Made by a program: the position numbers and the translations under genes. The notes under the pieces are model-generated. The model was not told the DNA's origin. It did not search any database and saw nothing but the letters and a program-made list of their open reading frames with translations. Shown here in pieces: positions 1 through 11,271 of a DNA stretch of 64,000 bases. Numbering within the stretch: position 1 is the first letter of the stretch; every line of letters begins with the position of its first letter. The stretch covers positions 6,014,001 through 6,078,000 of the forward strand of contig NW_025408667.1 in NCBI RefSeq assembly GCF_020360975.1, written 5' to 3'. The stretch comes from Hirsutella rhossiliensis (Eukaryota; Ascomycota; Sordariomycetes; Hypocreales; Ophiocordycipitaceae).

Positions 1-108
1 ATCCATTGCAACCTGTAGTGTTGCAATCACACAGTTGGCGCAGAAGATGTTGCGTTCAATGAGCGTTGTTGGAGAGTCTGGATGTCGCCACTGGTATGCC
101 TAAAGCTG

Positions 109-1528
109 TCAGCTGAGCCGCTTAGACGCCGGGCGGATACGCCTTACCTTTTCCTTATGCCGAATCCAGTACATCAGCCTCCAGGTATCTCGTTCTATTA
201 TCCGCAGGAAGATGAGAGCTGCGGCGAACGCCGTCTTCATGTTGCTTTCGCCTGACCGCCGCTGTTCAAAGGTCGTCTGGAGTAGGGTGAGAAAGGCGCC
301 TTCGACCTCGACAATGTGTCGCTCGAGCAAGCTGTCGAGCTGGTTCTGCAGCACCCTTGGAGCCGGCGAGGTGTTGACGTAGGGATCCAACGGAGCTGAA
401 ATAACGGGCCCGTCCTTGACTTGCCAACCCTTCATCAGCAACACCGTAGCGGACCAGAGGTCAAGCACCAAGCCCAGCATTTTGTTTTCGCCGCTGACGC
501 TTTGCACGAGGTCATGGAGCCAACTTCCTCTAGACTCGCCTACACAAAATCGTATGCAGGCACGAATATAGGGATCCAGCTCAACAGCGTCAGCGAGACG
601 CACGGGGTCGGTGATGGTATACTGCCATCCCGTGCGAGTTTTCCCCCAAAGTCTAATGTGCTCCTCGTCGGTCGGATAGAAGTACGCGCATGTGGCCGTC
701 AGAACTGGACCTGAATGGAAATGCTCCAGCCTCATGGGAAAACTCTGGTTTGTGCGAGAGGTTTCCCCCCATAATGAGGTCCGATACGCTTCGTTTCTCC
801 CTAACGACAGTCAGCAACGCCATGTCACACGCGATTCGAGTCCATAAACTTACATTTCTTAAATACGGCTTCCTCAGAGAACCGAACGCGATAACATATT
901 GACGGCGGAATACCAATGCAGTTTTGGCATACAGAGCCGCCGTTGTACTCGCACTAGGGACAAGGGGCGGTAAGCAAAGAGCCCGAACCACAAACATGTC
1001 CAACGTACTCGCCTTTCGTCGAAGCACTCGACACTTGATGCAAGTGGTGCTTCTACCCCTCGTAGCCATGTCCGTGCAGAAGGCAGGTCTAGTAGCCACT
1101 AAGGGCCATTCAGGTTCCCGGGCAGATTCGTAGGGTATGAGGCCTGTACGCTGAGGCAACTCGGGTGCAACTGAACAGTCATCAGAAGCATCCGTCGGAA
1201 CTACCGACGCACTCGTAAGAGACCACACGGTCGAGTCATTAAAGGACCAGCTCGCCGACGACGGCAGTTCAAGCCCCGCTTCTGCCATTGGCCACAAGGT
1301 GGCCGAGTCCAAGTCGAGCAAGGAGCCTTCCGTGCCTAGGTCGGCTGTTTGCTCAAAGAAAGGGAGACTTCCTGAAATGATTGTAACAAGCTCGCAAAAA
1401 GCTTCGTCCCCGATGTCGTGGCGCCCACGCCAGGCCCATAAGGCGTTCAAGATGTATTGCGTCGCTGACATTGTTGCTTGCTTACTGGTTGGCGAAATCA
1501 GTAATGGAGCTTGTCGAGAGTGGACCAT
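109..1528 (-). pseudogene. Zn2Cys6-type transcription regulator, decayed or multi-exon
   Basis: Two overlapping reading frames on the minus strand look like one fungal regulator. The upstream frame (1528-653, ATG at 1528) carries a cysteine cluster near 1010-1050, CIKCRVLRRK, followed by further cysteines that lie in a second frame; this fits the C-x2-C-x6-C opening of a GAL4-type binuclear zinc cluster. The downstream frame (735-109) has the helical body typical of such proteins, with SPAPRVLQNQLD and ERDTWRLMYWIRHKEK, and ends at 109. No clean intron joins them, so either several introns were missed or frameshifts have broken the gene. The family assignment rests on my recognition of the C-terminal region; target genes are unknown. 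Confidence 0.42.
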
Positions 1529-1942
1529 TCACTATGAACAAGTGCCTAGCCAGAGAGTAGAGGAAAAGCGTTCGCGCCACTGATTTAGGTGCTGGAGTAG
1601 GTACCTAAAAGCCTGTCAGGAGAGCGGGCGATACTTAGCCCTCGAGTGCCTAGCATCTGCCTCCTGCGTGCTCCGTACTGCTGAAGACGACAGCGGGGAA
1701 ACGCACCAGGATCACAGTTACCTGTAGGCCAGAACCTTTTAGGAGCCGACTTAGTGCTAAGCCTACGGGTAAGCCGTCATCTTGATGCAACGGCATGGCG
1801 GGAACTCTGCCGTGGCGGGGAGGTGAACCTAATCGGCGAAGGGGTGAAGCTATTCGGGAGCCGCCCTGCTAGTCTACTTTACCTTAAAATACTGGCTTTG
1901 CTTCCAGGATGACATGGATCAGGACGAGAAAACAGTAGTGTG
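1529..1942. other. intergenic, no gene seen
   Basis: No coding frame of believable composition and no repeat shared with the rest of the window was recognised here. Confidence 0.4.
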
Positions 1943-3117
1943 TCATGAATTTAGGGGCTGCAGTCTAGCGTTACCCCCTCCCGGCGAAGCTACTGTAGAC
2001 GAGCCTGCACGTCGAACTAGGGACCAGGACCACTGCGCATATTTAGTCAAGTGAGGCGACGGCGCTTGTCTATTAGTGACGAGGTTTGATTGCGCTCTGT
2101 CTGCGGTTACCGGGTGAGGCAATTGAGTTGCAAGGGGCCGAAAATGGATGTCACTGTCGTGAGCTCGTATTTGTTCAAGCCTCGATATGTTTGGCTCCAA
2201 CGACTGGTATCCCTGCAACGCTGCAAGAGCTTCGACGTGCCGCTCAACGTCAACCAGCAAGCGTGCCTGAAACAGTTTCATTTCGCCAAATTGTGCGTTC
2301 GAGCGTTTGTCGCTGGGTGTGAACCTAGATAGAAAAAGGCCTATCTCATGTAGTTGTTCAGTTGGAGCTGTATTCTCTGCTATTCTCGCGAGTGTCATCC
2401 TGCGTAGTTGAATTTTTGCCCAAGTTTGATCCAGAGGACCCAGCAACTCGGCATGAAGAATGACGCTTTTCTTCCAGCCAATGTCGAGGAAATATGAGGC
2501 CGAAAGGCAGACGTTTGCGGCTTCTGTTATCTGCTTGTAGTGCTTAAGCCCCGGACGGACATCTTCCAGATATTGTAGTACGTGTTCAAGTTGTGGTAGA
2601 ATGGCACTCGCAATAGTAGCGTACCTAGATATCTAGTTCAGCAAGTCATACCTAGGAAACAAACACCTGTGGGTACTTACTGGGCCAGTTCAAGGTGTCG
2701 GTGCTCTGGGAAAGCATGCAGAACTGCTCTGACTGCTCGCGGACGCCAGACGGCCGAGTCTTGTATTGTCTTCTTAATTTGTCGTATGGCACACTTCAAT
2801 ACGAAACCATTTGAGCTCGACTCAGAAAGAAGACCTCTCTCCTTCACGTCTTTGACTGCTTGGTGGCACCGGGACTCCTGTGCGACAGCTGGAATGTCGT
2901 CGTATATCTTGTGTCGTATTTCGCCGTCGTTGCCCCATGTCAGCTTGGGCTTCCTCAACCGAACCAAGAGGTCCATTGTGACATTGCCACCAAGGAAAGC
3001 AACCAGCTTAATGAAATCAAGCGAGTCGCTATCCAGGTGGTCCAATGTTTGAGCAACTGTTTTTCGCTTCTCCTTTCGCTTCGCCCTCCCCCAACATGTG
3101 TGTGGCTTTTCATCCAC
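1943..3117 (-). pseudogene. C-terminal fragment of an NB-ARC/TPR NLR (two exons)
   Basis: Exon 1 runs 3117-2681 and exon 2 2624-1943, joined by a 56-nt intron (2680-2625; GTAAGT donor, CTAG acceptor) that restores the frame as LELAQ-YATIAS. The protein has the winged-helix-like SLDFIKLVAFLGG followed by the domain that precedes the repeats in fungal STAND receptors (VKERGLLSESSSNGFVLK...), then helical repeat sequence (LPQLEHVLQYLEDV, ASYFLDIGWKKSVILHAELL) resembling degenerate TPRs. There is no P-loop or Walker B upstream, so only the region behind the nucleotide-binding domain remains. The last 60 residues are low quality and the true end may be earlier. Likely a relic of an NLR gene such as the intact-looking ones at 23-27 kb and 52-56 kb. 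Confidence 0.5.
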
Positions 3118-4461
3118 TTTCTGCCACAGGTGTTACATGTTTTGCAACTTCGGATCGAGTACACATTCACGTACGGCGCTCGGTCTCGTCGGGTATGGCT
3201 CATTTCGGGCATGCGATTTGTGTTGATCGTTAGGTGCAGTTGCGGTGTTCCTGTGAGTGCTTAAAAGTCCATAGCCCTAACCCCTCATTGCCAACGCACG
3301 GCTCGTTTCAAACGGCTAAGACATCAAGTAGGTGTCTGGCGGCGAATTCGATTCCGTCCACCTCCCGATATCGAACCAGCTCCCTCTTCCTCCCCGAGCA
3401 GAGATTAGCGCTCTAGCTTCATCAGGCAAGTTGTTTTCCGCCATGCATGACGCAGCCGCCTTGCCCGCCATGGCTCAGCCCACTTCTAGATCCTATCAAA
3501 TCGTCGCGGCGAAGCTGCCACGCATGAATGCAGGGCAATTAGCCAACATGCACCTTGCAGGAACATGAGCATCAAACCAATACAAGCCCCTTCTTGTTGC
3601 CAACCGTGATACCAATGGAAATATCCACATTCTGCCCATCGCAGAATAAACACTACTAGGCATTCTGTAGTTATCTAACATGATCCATAAACCCGTAACT
3701 TATCCAATATTAGCCACCACTGAACGATGTCCATCCCGCTAGCATGGTTTAAACATTAGTCACTAATCACAGCAGGTCTCAGCCCATGCTTAGTGCAATA
3801 ATACCTGTCAATTGTCTGTCCGAATTATCTATCCGAAGCCATCCCGTCATCTGCGGGCACCACCAACCTACACCTCCGTCTCGATGGCCGCATATGACGG
3901 CCTTGCAGTGCGTTTGACCTACTGGCTAAACAACTTGCCATGCAGCAGCAGCAGGCCGTATAGTGATGTGCAGCTGTGCCTCCCCTGAAACGAGCGACCC
4001 AACAGACGTCTGCCTGTGGGGAGCCACTCGGTCGAGACTACAGTACGTGCATTCAAGCGTGAACAAGTATAGTCACAGCGTGAATGGGTCAACATTCGTC
4101 GGTGGCTCCGAGGCGACGCAGAAGAACAGCCGATCTATTTTGGGGTTTGTGAGATAAGTGCTGGCGCCTCTTCAATGCAACGAGGGCAAATCCATACGGA
4201 AATGTGCCTTGTCGTTGTAACCGTGCTTATCCGATTTGGCAGCAAGGGTGTGTTGTCTTCATGAGCTGTGCGCACACATGCATGCAAGAGGGTGAGCAAG
4301 TCATATTTCCAATATATCGGCATACAACGGCTCTCAGGTCCCACAGAGACTTTAACCAAGTCAGATGGAGACGTAACAGCATCGAGCCTTTAGCACCACG
4401 CCTGAAACTTGGACGTGCACCAGTATATATTGGTTAAGATGAAGCCGGGGAAAGCTTCTGT
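3118..4461. other. intergenic, no gene seen
   Basis: Short frames only, none with family signatures. A TATATATT-like stretch near 4424-4432 lies about 30 nt before the ATG of the next gene and could serve its promoter. Confidence 0.4.
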
Positions 4462-5568
4462 ATGGATTCTCTTGTCTTCATTCAAACTGTCGTAACTACC
4501 CAGCGAGAACAAGATTTCTCTTCGAGAAGAACCAATTCCTGCGCCTTCATTATGAATCATTTCGCCATTAATGGTCTACTTGGTGGGCTCCGGGCCGACG
4601 CGCAAGCAGGCGATGAGCATGCTGCTGGTAAACTTTGGGTTCATTTTTTGTCCAAGCACATTTTCACGGACGCGGCTCGATGGGTCGTTTCTCAAGAACA
4701 GCCACCAAGATCTCACCACAGCCAGAGACGCATGGACATTCTGGTCGAAGAGTTTCTGAAATCAGACGGAAGGAGAGGAACACTTCGAGTCGTGCTGATT
4801 GGAGAGGGCAAGAAGGCACGGGCAAGTGGAACCGACGTGACAGAAGTCGAAGTGCAGGCCTACGAGGGGTGCACCGCGCATATGTTGCACGCGCAGAGAG
4901 ATTGGGTATGGGCCTTGACCTATTGCGGCAGCGAGGGCCGACTCTGGGCATGCAACAAGAACGCAGGCTTTCTCGAGCCAGTTTATCCTAGAGATTACAA
5001 CTTCGGCGACAGAAAGCTGTATATCGATATTGCAAATGGCTTCATGGAGCAGCTAATCTGGATTCGAGAAAATTCGGTCCCGACGGAAGACATGTTCGAA
5101 GATGTCAACCGAAGCCTCGCTGCGGGAACAACGGTCTTACCGACGGCGGTCTTGGGTAGCTCTCATGGACATCCGGGCTATGCTGCTGTCTCGACTCTCG
5201 CATCGACGACATTTGAAAATTACGGTAGAGGCGCTCAAGCAAGTGCTGCTGGGCCATCTTTTGCGGCTGCAGCCCGCGGGTCAGACGTCATAGATCCGAA
5301 TCAACACGTCTTCCTTGAGCTCGCACAATACATAGAAGGGGGCACAAAGGTCAAGGGCACTCGTCCAGACGGTACTGCCATGCGTACGCCCACCGAATGC
5401 TGGGCTCCAGGCCAGGTCAGGGATCCACAAGGTAATATTCATGCTTGCGTCGCCGCGACGCTCCCCAATTCAGGCAATCAGTATTGGGCGTGGATGATTG
5501 AGCCCGAGGCCGAGGATGCGGCAGAGGACAACAGGAAGAACAAGGGCAAGGCAAAGCGACACAAATGA
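4462..5568 (+). CDS. conserved fungal protein, PD-(D/E)XK nuclease-like fold suspected
   Basis: Intronless frame of 368 aa from ATG 4462; an alternative start is the ATG at 4552 (MNHFAINGLL). The middle (about residues 85-190) has the order expected of the fungal PD-(D/E)XK-like domain: RRMDILVEEF (candidate acidic residue), then VVLIGEGKKA (candidate E-x-K), then EVEVQAYEGC and a later YNFGDRKLYIDI. The C-terminus is acidic then lysine-rich (EDAAEDNRKNKGKAKRHK), possibly a nuclear signal. In fungi such domains occur alone or attached to NLR and Crinkler-like proteins. The gene ends 11 bp from the convergent gene on the other strand. Existence as a gene is well supported by length and codon use; the nuclease fold is inference from motif spacing. 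Confidence 0.72.
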   Translation: MDSLVFIQTVVTTQREQDFSSRRTNSCAFIMNHFAINGLLGGLRADAQAGDEHAAGKLWVHFLSKHIFTDAARWVVSQEQPPRSHHSQRRMDILVEEFLKSDGRRGTLRVVLIGEGKKARASGTDVTEVEVQAYEGCTAHMLHAQRDWVWALTYCGSEGRLWACNKNAGFLEPVYPRDYNFGDRKLYIDIANGFMEQLIWIRENSVPTEDMFEDVNRSLAAGTTVLPTAVLGSSHGHPGYAAVSTLASTTFENYGRGAQASAAGPSFAAAARGSDVIDPNQHVFLELAQYIEGGTKVKGTRPDGTAMRTPTECWAPGQVRDPQGNIHACVAATLPNSGNQYWAWMIEPEAEDAAEDNRKNKGKAKRHK

Positions 5569-5579
5569 GATGATTGCCA

Positions 5580-7450
5580 TCAGCCATCATTGCTAGTGTT
5601 CAGAATTAGTTCTTCACAGTTAAACCAGCACTTCAGAAAACCCGTCATGGCGCAACACGTCCACCCCTCTTCGTGGTGTTGATGAGCTCCCACGCTCGAG
5701 GTCTCGACTTTGATTGCTCTTAGATCTCTGCCTCCTGAGCCATGGATAGTTGGAGCGTAACACAGGTGAGTAGGCATCTCAATGTCGCGGCATTCGTCGC
5801 TGCCAAGTCTGCATTGCCCAAGGGCCCGCATGGAGCCATCATCATACCGCACGAGTATACCTCTGCATAGCTTGGTTTTAGCATCATGGAAGGTTGTGAT
5901 TCCAAGGACGTGGTTAAGAGTGAGCGATGAAAAGTACGGCTCGCTCAATGACGGCACTTGATCGATAGATGGTGGAAGAGGCTGTGGAATCGTGGGGATA
6001 TTGGAATAGACCCAGACTAATGTGATGGGCCCATGTTCGGGCATTCGATATGCTAGGCTGACTGGGTGCGGGGTCATTTCAGTCCTTGTAAAGTCTCGTT
6101 GGGAGGGAGATCCAATAAACACGGCTCCCGTTGCCTCAGTGCACAGCTGCTTTCTGTCAGAAGGACAGAATCCAATAATATCTTGATTCTTACCAGAAAG
6201 CTCGTCCGCGGAAAGGAGATGGTACCACGATTTCTGCAGCCAAAGGCAACAATGCCCTTGTTTATCGGAACATATACCCATGCAACAGATTGCTGCTGCC
6301 TGGGCCACAGAGTGTCAAAAGTGCTCTGCGCAAAAGGCTTGTTGCGTGTGTGGCCATGAATAGCCATGGTTGCGCCAGACAAGACGAAGAAGGTAATACC
6401 AGTGCATTCATGCAACTGGATAGTGCGCAGACGACATGGGGCAATGGTACAAGTTGGATCGACCAGGCATTTCTGGAAAGACGGTGGAGAGTGTGTATCC
6501 CAAATGCGGAAGCCTTTGGAGCCATGGGGAAGGACAAGGCGAGCACGTCGGAGCTGGTGGCATTAGTTTAAATAATCGCAGAGAGTCAATATAAGGCCCA
6601 TACTTGGAACTCGACGTCGACGCAAGAAAACATCTTGGCCGCCTCGACGATGTAGGCAAAGGAGTGGGAGCGAGAGACACTGCTATTGAGCGCCTTTGCC
6701 TGTAATCTTTCGATACGCCGGAGACCGTGCGAGTCAATTGTGAGACGCACAAGGCCCTCATTTGTGCCGCCACGGGGAGCCTCAGCCGTTTTGGGGAGCT
6801 CGCCGCGCCGCCAATGCTCAATCCTGTTGAAAGGGACCGTCAGCGGTTCATGGTCGTAAGCCTCTGACAAGGCACAAGCAAGCTCCGAAGCCGACGAATG
6901 GCGCCATAGCGGGCTTTGATGGGACTGTCGGTGGATCATGCCGACCAACTCTGGTGGAAGTCGCGGCAGCTGGGGCAGGTTCCAGGCCGCTGCAGCATGG
7001 GCCAGGCCCGCTGAGACGTCAACAGCGGGAAGCAGATGGAGAACTGGGGCACGGTGCCAGGGGCTCCTCCATGTTGCTGCTGTCCACAATCTGGCTAGAC
7101 TGCTCTTGGCATCCAGCGCTCTGCTCTTGGCTCGGAATACCGACAAGCAATCGGTGTGAAGAGTGGCGCTCTCGGGAGCCGCCGCGCACATGCGACAATG
7201 GAGGTGGCGACAAAATATCCAAGAGTGGCCATGGGAATTATCGCAGTAGGCCTCCTCTAAAAAGTCACCCGCTCGTCGTGCTGCTTCAAATGTGCCGTCG
7301 CATTTCCCAACGACTAGCGACGAGTCAGCGATGGAGTGTTCATTAGAGGGAAATGAAAGTCTTACGTGCAACTATCTTGTCGCCAGCACCGAACCGAAAG
7401 CCGCACGCACCACAATAAGACTGGATGCGAACGTGGCGTTCTTCCGACAT
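5580..7450 (-). CDS. fungal-specific CxxC protein, four exons, function unknown
   Basis: Exons 7450-7366, 7313-6604, 6553-6194 and 6146-5580, joined by introns of 52, 50 and 47 nt (donors GTAAGA, GTATGG, GTAAGA; a CTAAT branch site lies before the second acceptor). All junctions keep frame and give 573 aa from ATG 7450. The N-terminus has SYCGACGFRFGAGDKIVA, a CxxC pair, followed by further Cys/His (CRHLHCRMC) about 60 residues on, so a zinc-binding head is likely. The central LPRLPPELVGMI resembles the F-box-like LP-x-EL stretch, and then come SPLWRH and HECTGITFFV typical of a large fungal-only family with no assigned role. No truncation is visible. The gene converges on the 4462-5568 gene with 11 bp between stop codons. 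Confidence 0.75.
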
Positions 7451-7695
7451 GTTTGTTATGATGGAGGTAACGCTGGGCGCAGCGAGCTCCGTGGAAAAAA
7501 GACATCGCAAGACATGCTTGACTTACTCAGCAAGCTCAGGCCCACGTGGTCGTGTCTAAGGAAAGGCTGTAGTTAACGGGCCCTTGGATTTCGTTATCGG
7601 GCGGCTGAGAGGGTCACATGACTACCCGCGCCCCCGCCGCCAATTGTGACAGACAGTGTCCTATGTTAATATTTTAAGCCAGCGGTCAATGTATG
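7451..7695. other. short intergenic stretch
   Basis: Upstream region of the preceding minus-strand gene, bounded on the right by an LTR. Nothing else recognised. Confidence 0.3.
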
Positions 7696-7853
7696 TGTTG
7701 GAGGACTCCAGTGGGATCTGGAAGGTTCCATGGATATGGCGACTCCGTCGCCTGAGTCTATATAGACTCGGATCATCATCACATCTGTAGCTAGATAGAC
7801 AAGCATCAATAGATTGCTCACTCATCCTTTCCAATCCGCAGGTGCGGACAACA
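7696..7853 (+). mobile_element. Copia-type LTR (158 bp)
   Basis: Begins TGTTGGAGGACTCC and ends GGTGCGGACAACA, with a TATATA core (GTCTATATAGACTC) in the middle. An almost identical copy lies inverted at 36620-36776 (about one substitution and one indel). The 5-bp flanks differ (GTATG, GGGCC), so this is not a solo LTR with intact target duplication. The following bases TTATAGCCCAACACC look like a degenerate primer-binding site, which suggests the 5' LTR of a mostly deleted element. Confidence 0.75.
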
Positions 7854-8356
7854 GGGCCTTATAGCCCAACACCCTGACGCAGACGGTCGCAAGCTTGAAG
7901 AGCTTGTCGCCGCGGTTCGAGACCAGATAGGTGTTGGGATTGGTACTGACGGTCGTTGAACGGATGCCCGTTGGGCATCATCCCCAATTCGTCGATCTCA
8001 AGTAGGAGATAAGCAATCTTTGCAGCTCGTGTTCAAGCTGGTCCCCAGCGGTCGGCAGAACCTAGGGAGGCGGTGCCGTCTGCTAGGGGCCGGCGTGGGC
8101 CGACGTAGGCCGGCGTCATCCAGCGGCAATAGGAGCATCACTGGGCGCGAGGCGCTTCGAACCCCCTCCAGGCTCCGATAGAGGTCCCACTGAAGTATGC
8201 TTCAGGCCAATCATGTCCTAGTCTTTATCTGGTGCGGCAGCCATCTCATCGAGGCATCCATCCCATGAAGTAGGAGTGCTTTCTGGCTGCAGGGCAGCCA
8301 ACAGAAGCACATTTTGACTCTAGCGCGGCAACTTACAGAGCGCTGACATTCGACCG
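7854..8356 (+). mobile_element. unassigned Copia-associated sequence
   Basis: Lies between a left-type LTR and the RNase H end of a Copia polyprotein. No gag, protease or integrase motif was found in any frame, so most of the internal domain has been deleted or scrambled. Confidence 0.3.
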
Positions 8357-9145
8357 TTGCTGAGTAAGTACGGATATCGGAGACTCAATGCCGCGACAAC
8401 CCCCTGGCCTCGAGGATTCGAACTTCCCGCTACCTGGGCGCCAGACAAGGCCTCTCAGAAGTCATACATCAGACAAACGGGATCACTGAACTTTCTTTCG
8501 ACGGGAACGAGACCAGACATTACATACACGACAAATCGTCTCTGCGAAGCCAACGCCGGACCGTCTGACCAGCATAAACAGGTGCTAAAACACCTCTTTA
8601 GATACCTCATTGGAACTACGAACTTGTCCCTCTGTCTAGGTGGGAAATTCTCGATTAACAATCTTCCACTTCTCGGATTTGCGGATGCAGCATTTGCAGA
8701 CCGAATACCAACACGGCATTCTACTGCTGGCTATACTGTTCTTTTAGCCGGCTGTCCGGTTCTCTGGAAATCCAGTAGACAGACAATTGTCGCACTGTCA
8801 ACAACGGAAGCCGAATTCATGAATCTCACGCCAACTGGACAAGCTCTTTTGTGGATTGATCGCATCATACAGAACCTTGGAATCCGATCCAGCAAGCCAG
8901 TCATCATATTCACGGACTCACGCAATGCACAGCTCACGGTACTAAATCCAATGAACTCGGCAAGAACAAGACACATTGACACTCGTTATAAATGGATCAT
9001 TGATCGCACAACCCGAGGAGACTTTGACATTCAACATGTCTCGACGCACGATATGGTGGCAGACGGACTTACCAAGCCACTCACCCAGGATCGCCATGTT
9101 GCTTTTGTTCGTCAACTTGGACTTATTTCTCTTCCGATTGCCTAA
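8357..9145 (+). pseudogene. Ty1/Copia polyprotein, C-terminal RT tail plus RNase H
   Basis: An open stretch of about 262 codons without its natural start (it opens at a TTG). It contains the hallmark blocks of the Copia RT/RNase H tail: SLNFLSTGTRPDITY, LKHLFRYLIGT, LLGFADAAFAD, STAGYTVLLAG, VALSTTEAEFM, IFTDSRNAQ and HIDTRYKWI. The acidic residues of RNase H (D in GFADA, E in TTEAEF, D in FTDS) are kept. The front of the polyprotein is missing, and the frame runs into a polypurine tract and LTR downstream, so this is the 3' end of a 5'-truncated element. Confidence 0.85.
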
Positions 9146-9211
9146 TCTGCAAGTCACGATGTTTGACCTTTGGATTGTTCAGTCATCTAGCCATGTCTGG
9201 CTACGGGGGGG

Positions 9212-9378
9212 TGTTGGAAGAGACTGGTCGTCTCTAGAAGGTTCTATGATCATGTCGACATTTGTCAGCTATGTCTATATAAGACATAGCCTCCCACTCC
9301 TTCTGTAGCTAGAGAGATATCATCATCATTTAAGAGATCATTCATTTAGTCTTTCCTAGTCCATGTGTATGGACGACA
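9212..9378 (+). mobile_element. Copia 3' LTR (167 bp)
   Basis: Starts TGTTGGAAGAGACTGG directly after a G-rich polypurine tract (CTACGGGGGGG, 9201-9211) and ends ATGGACGACA. A TATATAA core is at about 9276. It belongs to a family related to but distinct from the 7696 LTR. Its position behind the RNase H frame makes it the 3' LTR of that element. Confidence 0.75.
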
Positions 9379-9469
9379 CTAGTAAAGCTAGCTATTAACT
9401 TAGCTAGCTGCAGGGGGCTAGCTCCTGCCGCGTCATAGCTTAGACGGCCACACACGCGTAATGAATTAA

Positions 9470-10567
9470 AAAAAAAGATCCAGAATAGGATTGGGTACTT
9501 CACGCTGGACAATGCAGAAAGCAACGACAGAGCCATAGAGGTAATTGGTGGCGAGCTTGGGTTTGTCGGATCGACGAGCTGTGGACCCTGCTTTGGTCAT
9601 ATTCTTAATCTCTCCGCCAAGGCACTACTATTCGGCCAAAGTCGAGGCCTTCGAGGAGCAGTTGTCAGGCGCAGCGGCCTTTTCCGAGGCGGAGCACACA
9701 CTTTGGCGACATAAAGGACCTGTCGGAAAGCTGCACAACCTCGTGGTTGACGTCAGAAGGTCGGACCACCTTACATATCTGCTGCGGAGTATACAGCGTG
9801 CCGAGTTCGACACGTCTTCGGATTCCAGGGTCAGAGCCAGGAAGCCCCTTGATTTGAGCATGGACAACGACACTCGATGGCTTTTCCAACTGTACATCAT
9901 CAGACGCGCCATCAAGCCTTCGCCCGTTTCTCGAACAGCTGATCTTAAAGCATCGTCAGCCATGGGAGCAGGATAACAGGTCTAGGAGGACGGGCAGTGT
10001 CAGGAAGTCGGCCAAGAAGCCACGGATTTGCCTCGAGGACAACCAACTTACGGCGAATGACTGGGACGTCCTCGAACATCTGGCCAAGCTTCTGGGGTTC
10101 TACGAGGATGCTGTCAAGATTCTTGAAGGCGACGGTCAGCAGCGAAAGCGGAAGAGAGGGTGGGTTGGCTCGTATGGGAATGTATGGGAGGTTGTTCAGG
10201 GATTCGAGTTCCTTTTGGGGGTCCCCGAGGACTATAAGCAGCTTTCATCAGGGATGCCCGACCCGGAGCACTTCAGGATCAACGTCAAGACGACGATATC
10301 CTCGCCTTTCGCGAATGGCGCTGGACTTCGTAACGATTCAGCCGATGTCAGCAGAGTGTGAGAGGTTGTTTGCAGCGGCAGGGCGTATGGTGACACCTCT
10401 ACGAAGTCGGCTTGATGCTGACATTATTGAGATGTGTCAAGTTCTGCGGTCGTGGTTACGAGCTGGGGTAATCGACGATCTGGATGTATCACTTCTGCCT
10501 GTTGAGAAGATGGGTGGCGACGATGAGGCGGAGGATATATCATGGATAAGGAAATGCGAAGAAACAG
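9470..10567 (+). pseudogene. older hAT transposase, C-terminal half, frameshifted (hAT-1)
   Basis: Three reading frames together give a hAT transposase: IQNRIGYFTLDNAESND (second catalytic Asp block, about 9475), LHNLVVDVRRSDHLTYLL, LSMDNDTRWLFQLY, then RICLEDNQLTANDWDVLEHL, and finally SAECERLFAAAGRMV-TPLRSRLDAD, the C-terminal dimerisation block with the catalytic Glu. At least two frameshifts and loss of the 5' half make it dead. A younger hAT element (copy A) is inserted after 10567; the old gene resumes at 14973. Confidence 0.8.
10560..10567. repeat. 8-bp target-site duplication, left copy
   Basis: AGAAACAG immediately left of hAT copy A; the identical octamer follows the element at 14973-14980. 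An 8-bp duplication is the hAT hallmark. Confidence 0.9.
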
Positions 10568-11271
10568 TAGGGGTGATAGACGAAGGTGAAGATTTTGAAG
10601 ATTTTGAATGAAGGATGAATCAAATGAATTGAATTTTTTGGATCTTGATTCAAAATCTTCAAGCTCCAATTTTCGCGATTCAAGTTGGGTTTGGGCCAAT
10701 TCAGGCCATTCATGAATGGTTTGAAGGATCCCTAAACGAAGTGAATTTGGTGTGTACCTGAGCGATTGCAAAGATGCCTCAAAAACGCCAATAAGTAGTA
10801 TATAGTTTTAAGTTATAGCCTTCTAAGAAGTCGATAATCCCGAATACTACAAAAATTAACTTACATAAATACTGATCCGCCTGTCCTAGGCAAATCGACT
10901 GAAAATAAGCACTTTCAAAGCTCTGCCGAATCCTCAAAATACGTCGGTACAACGCGTTCGAATCCGCCACTGTACACGGCTACACTCTTAGAGCCCCAAT
11001 CCTCCGAAGCCTCCATTGTATCTAGACAGGGGGTTGATATCGCAGACTTATCGGCTTGGGATGCAGGAGGTTTGGGGTAGGGGTTCGGTGGGAGCCTCGG
11101 TGGGAGGAAGAGGTTGAGGAGGATTCTCGCCTGAACACAGATTAGCATATACCTACATATATAATGAGGGTATATCCATACATACCATCTTCCAGCTTGC
11201 CCGGAATGTGGTCTGGTCTCCAAATAATACTATTGGCAAAGGCAGGATGTCATACTCCATGGCCGCCTTGA

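Noticed and set aside
653..1528. A single intact regulator gene
   Set aside because: The zinc cluster changes frame and the C-terminal body is in another frame, so it was recorded as decayed or multi-exon.
6160..6193. A 40-nt intron ending at TGACAG in the CxxC gene
   Set aside because: It would lead to an immediate stop. The acceptor 7 nt further (AAAGCAG) restores the frame.
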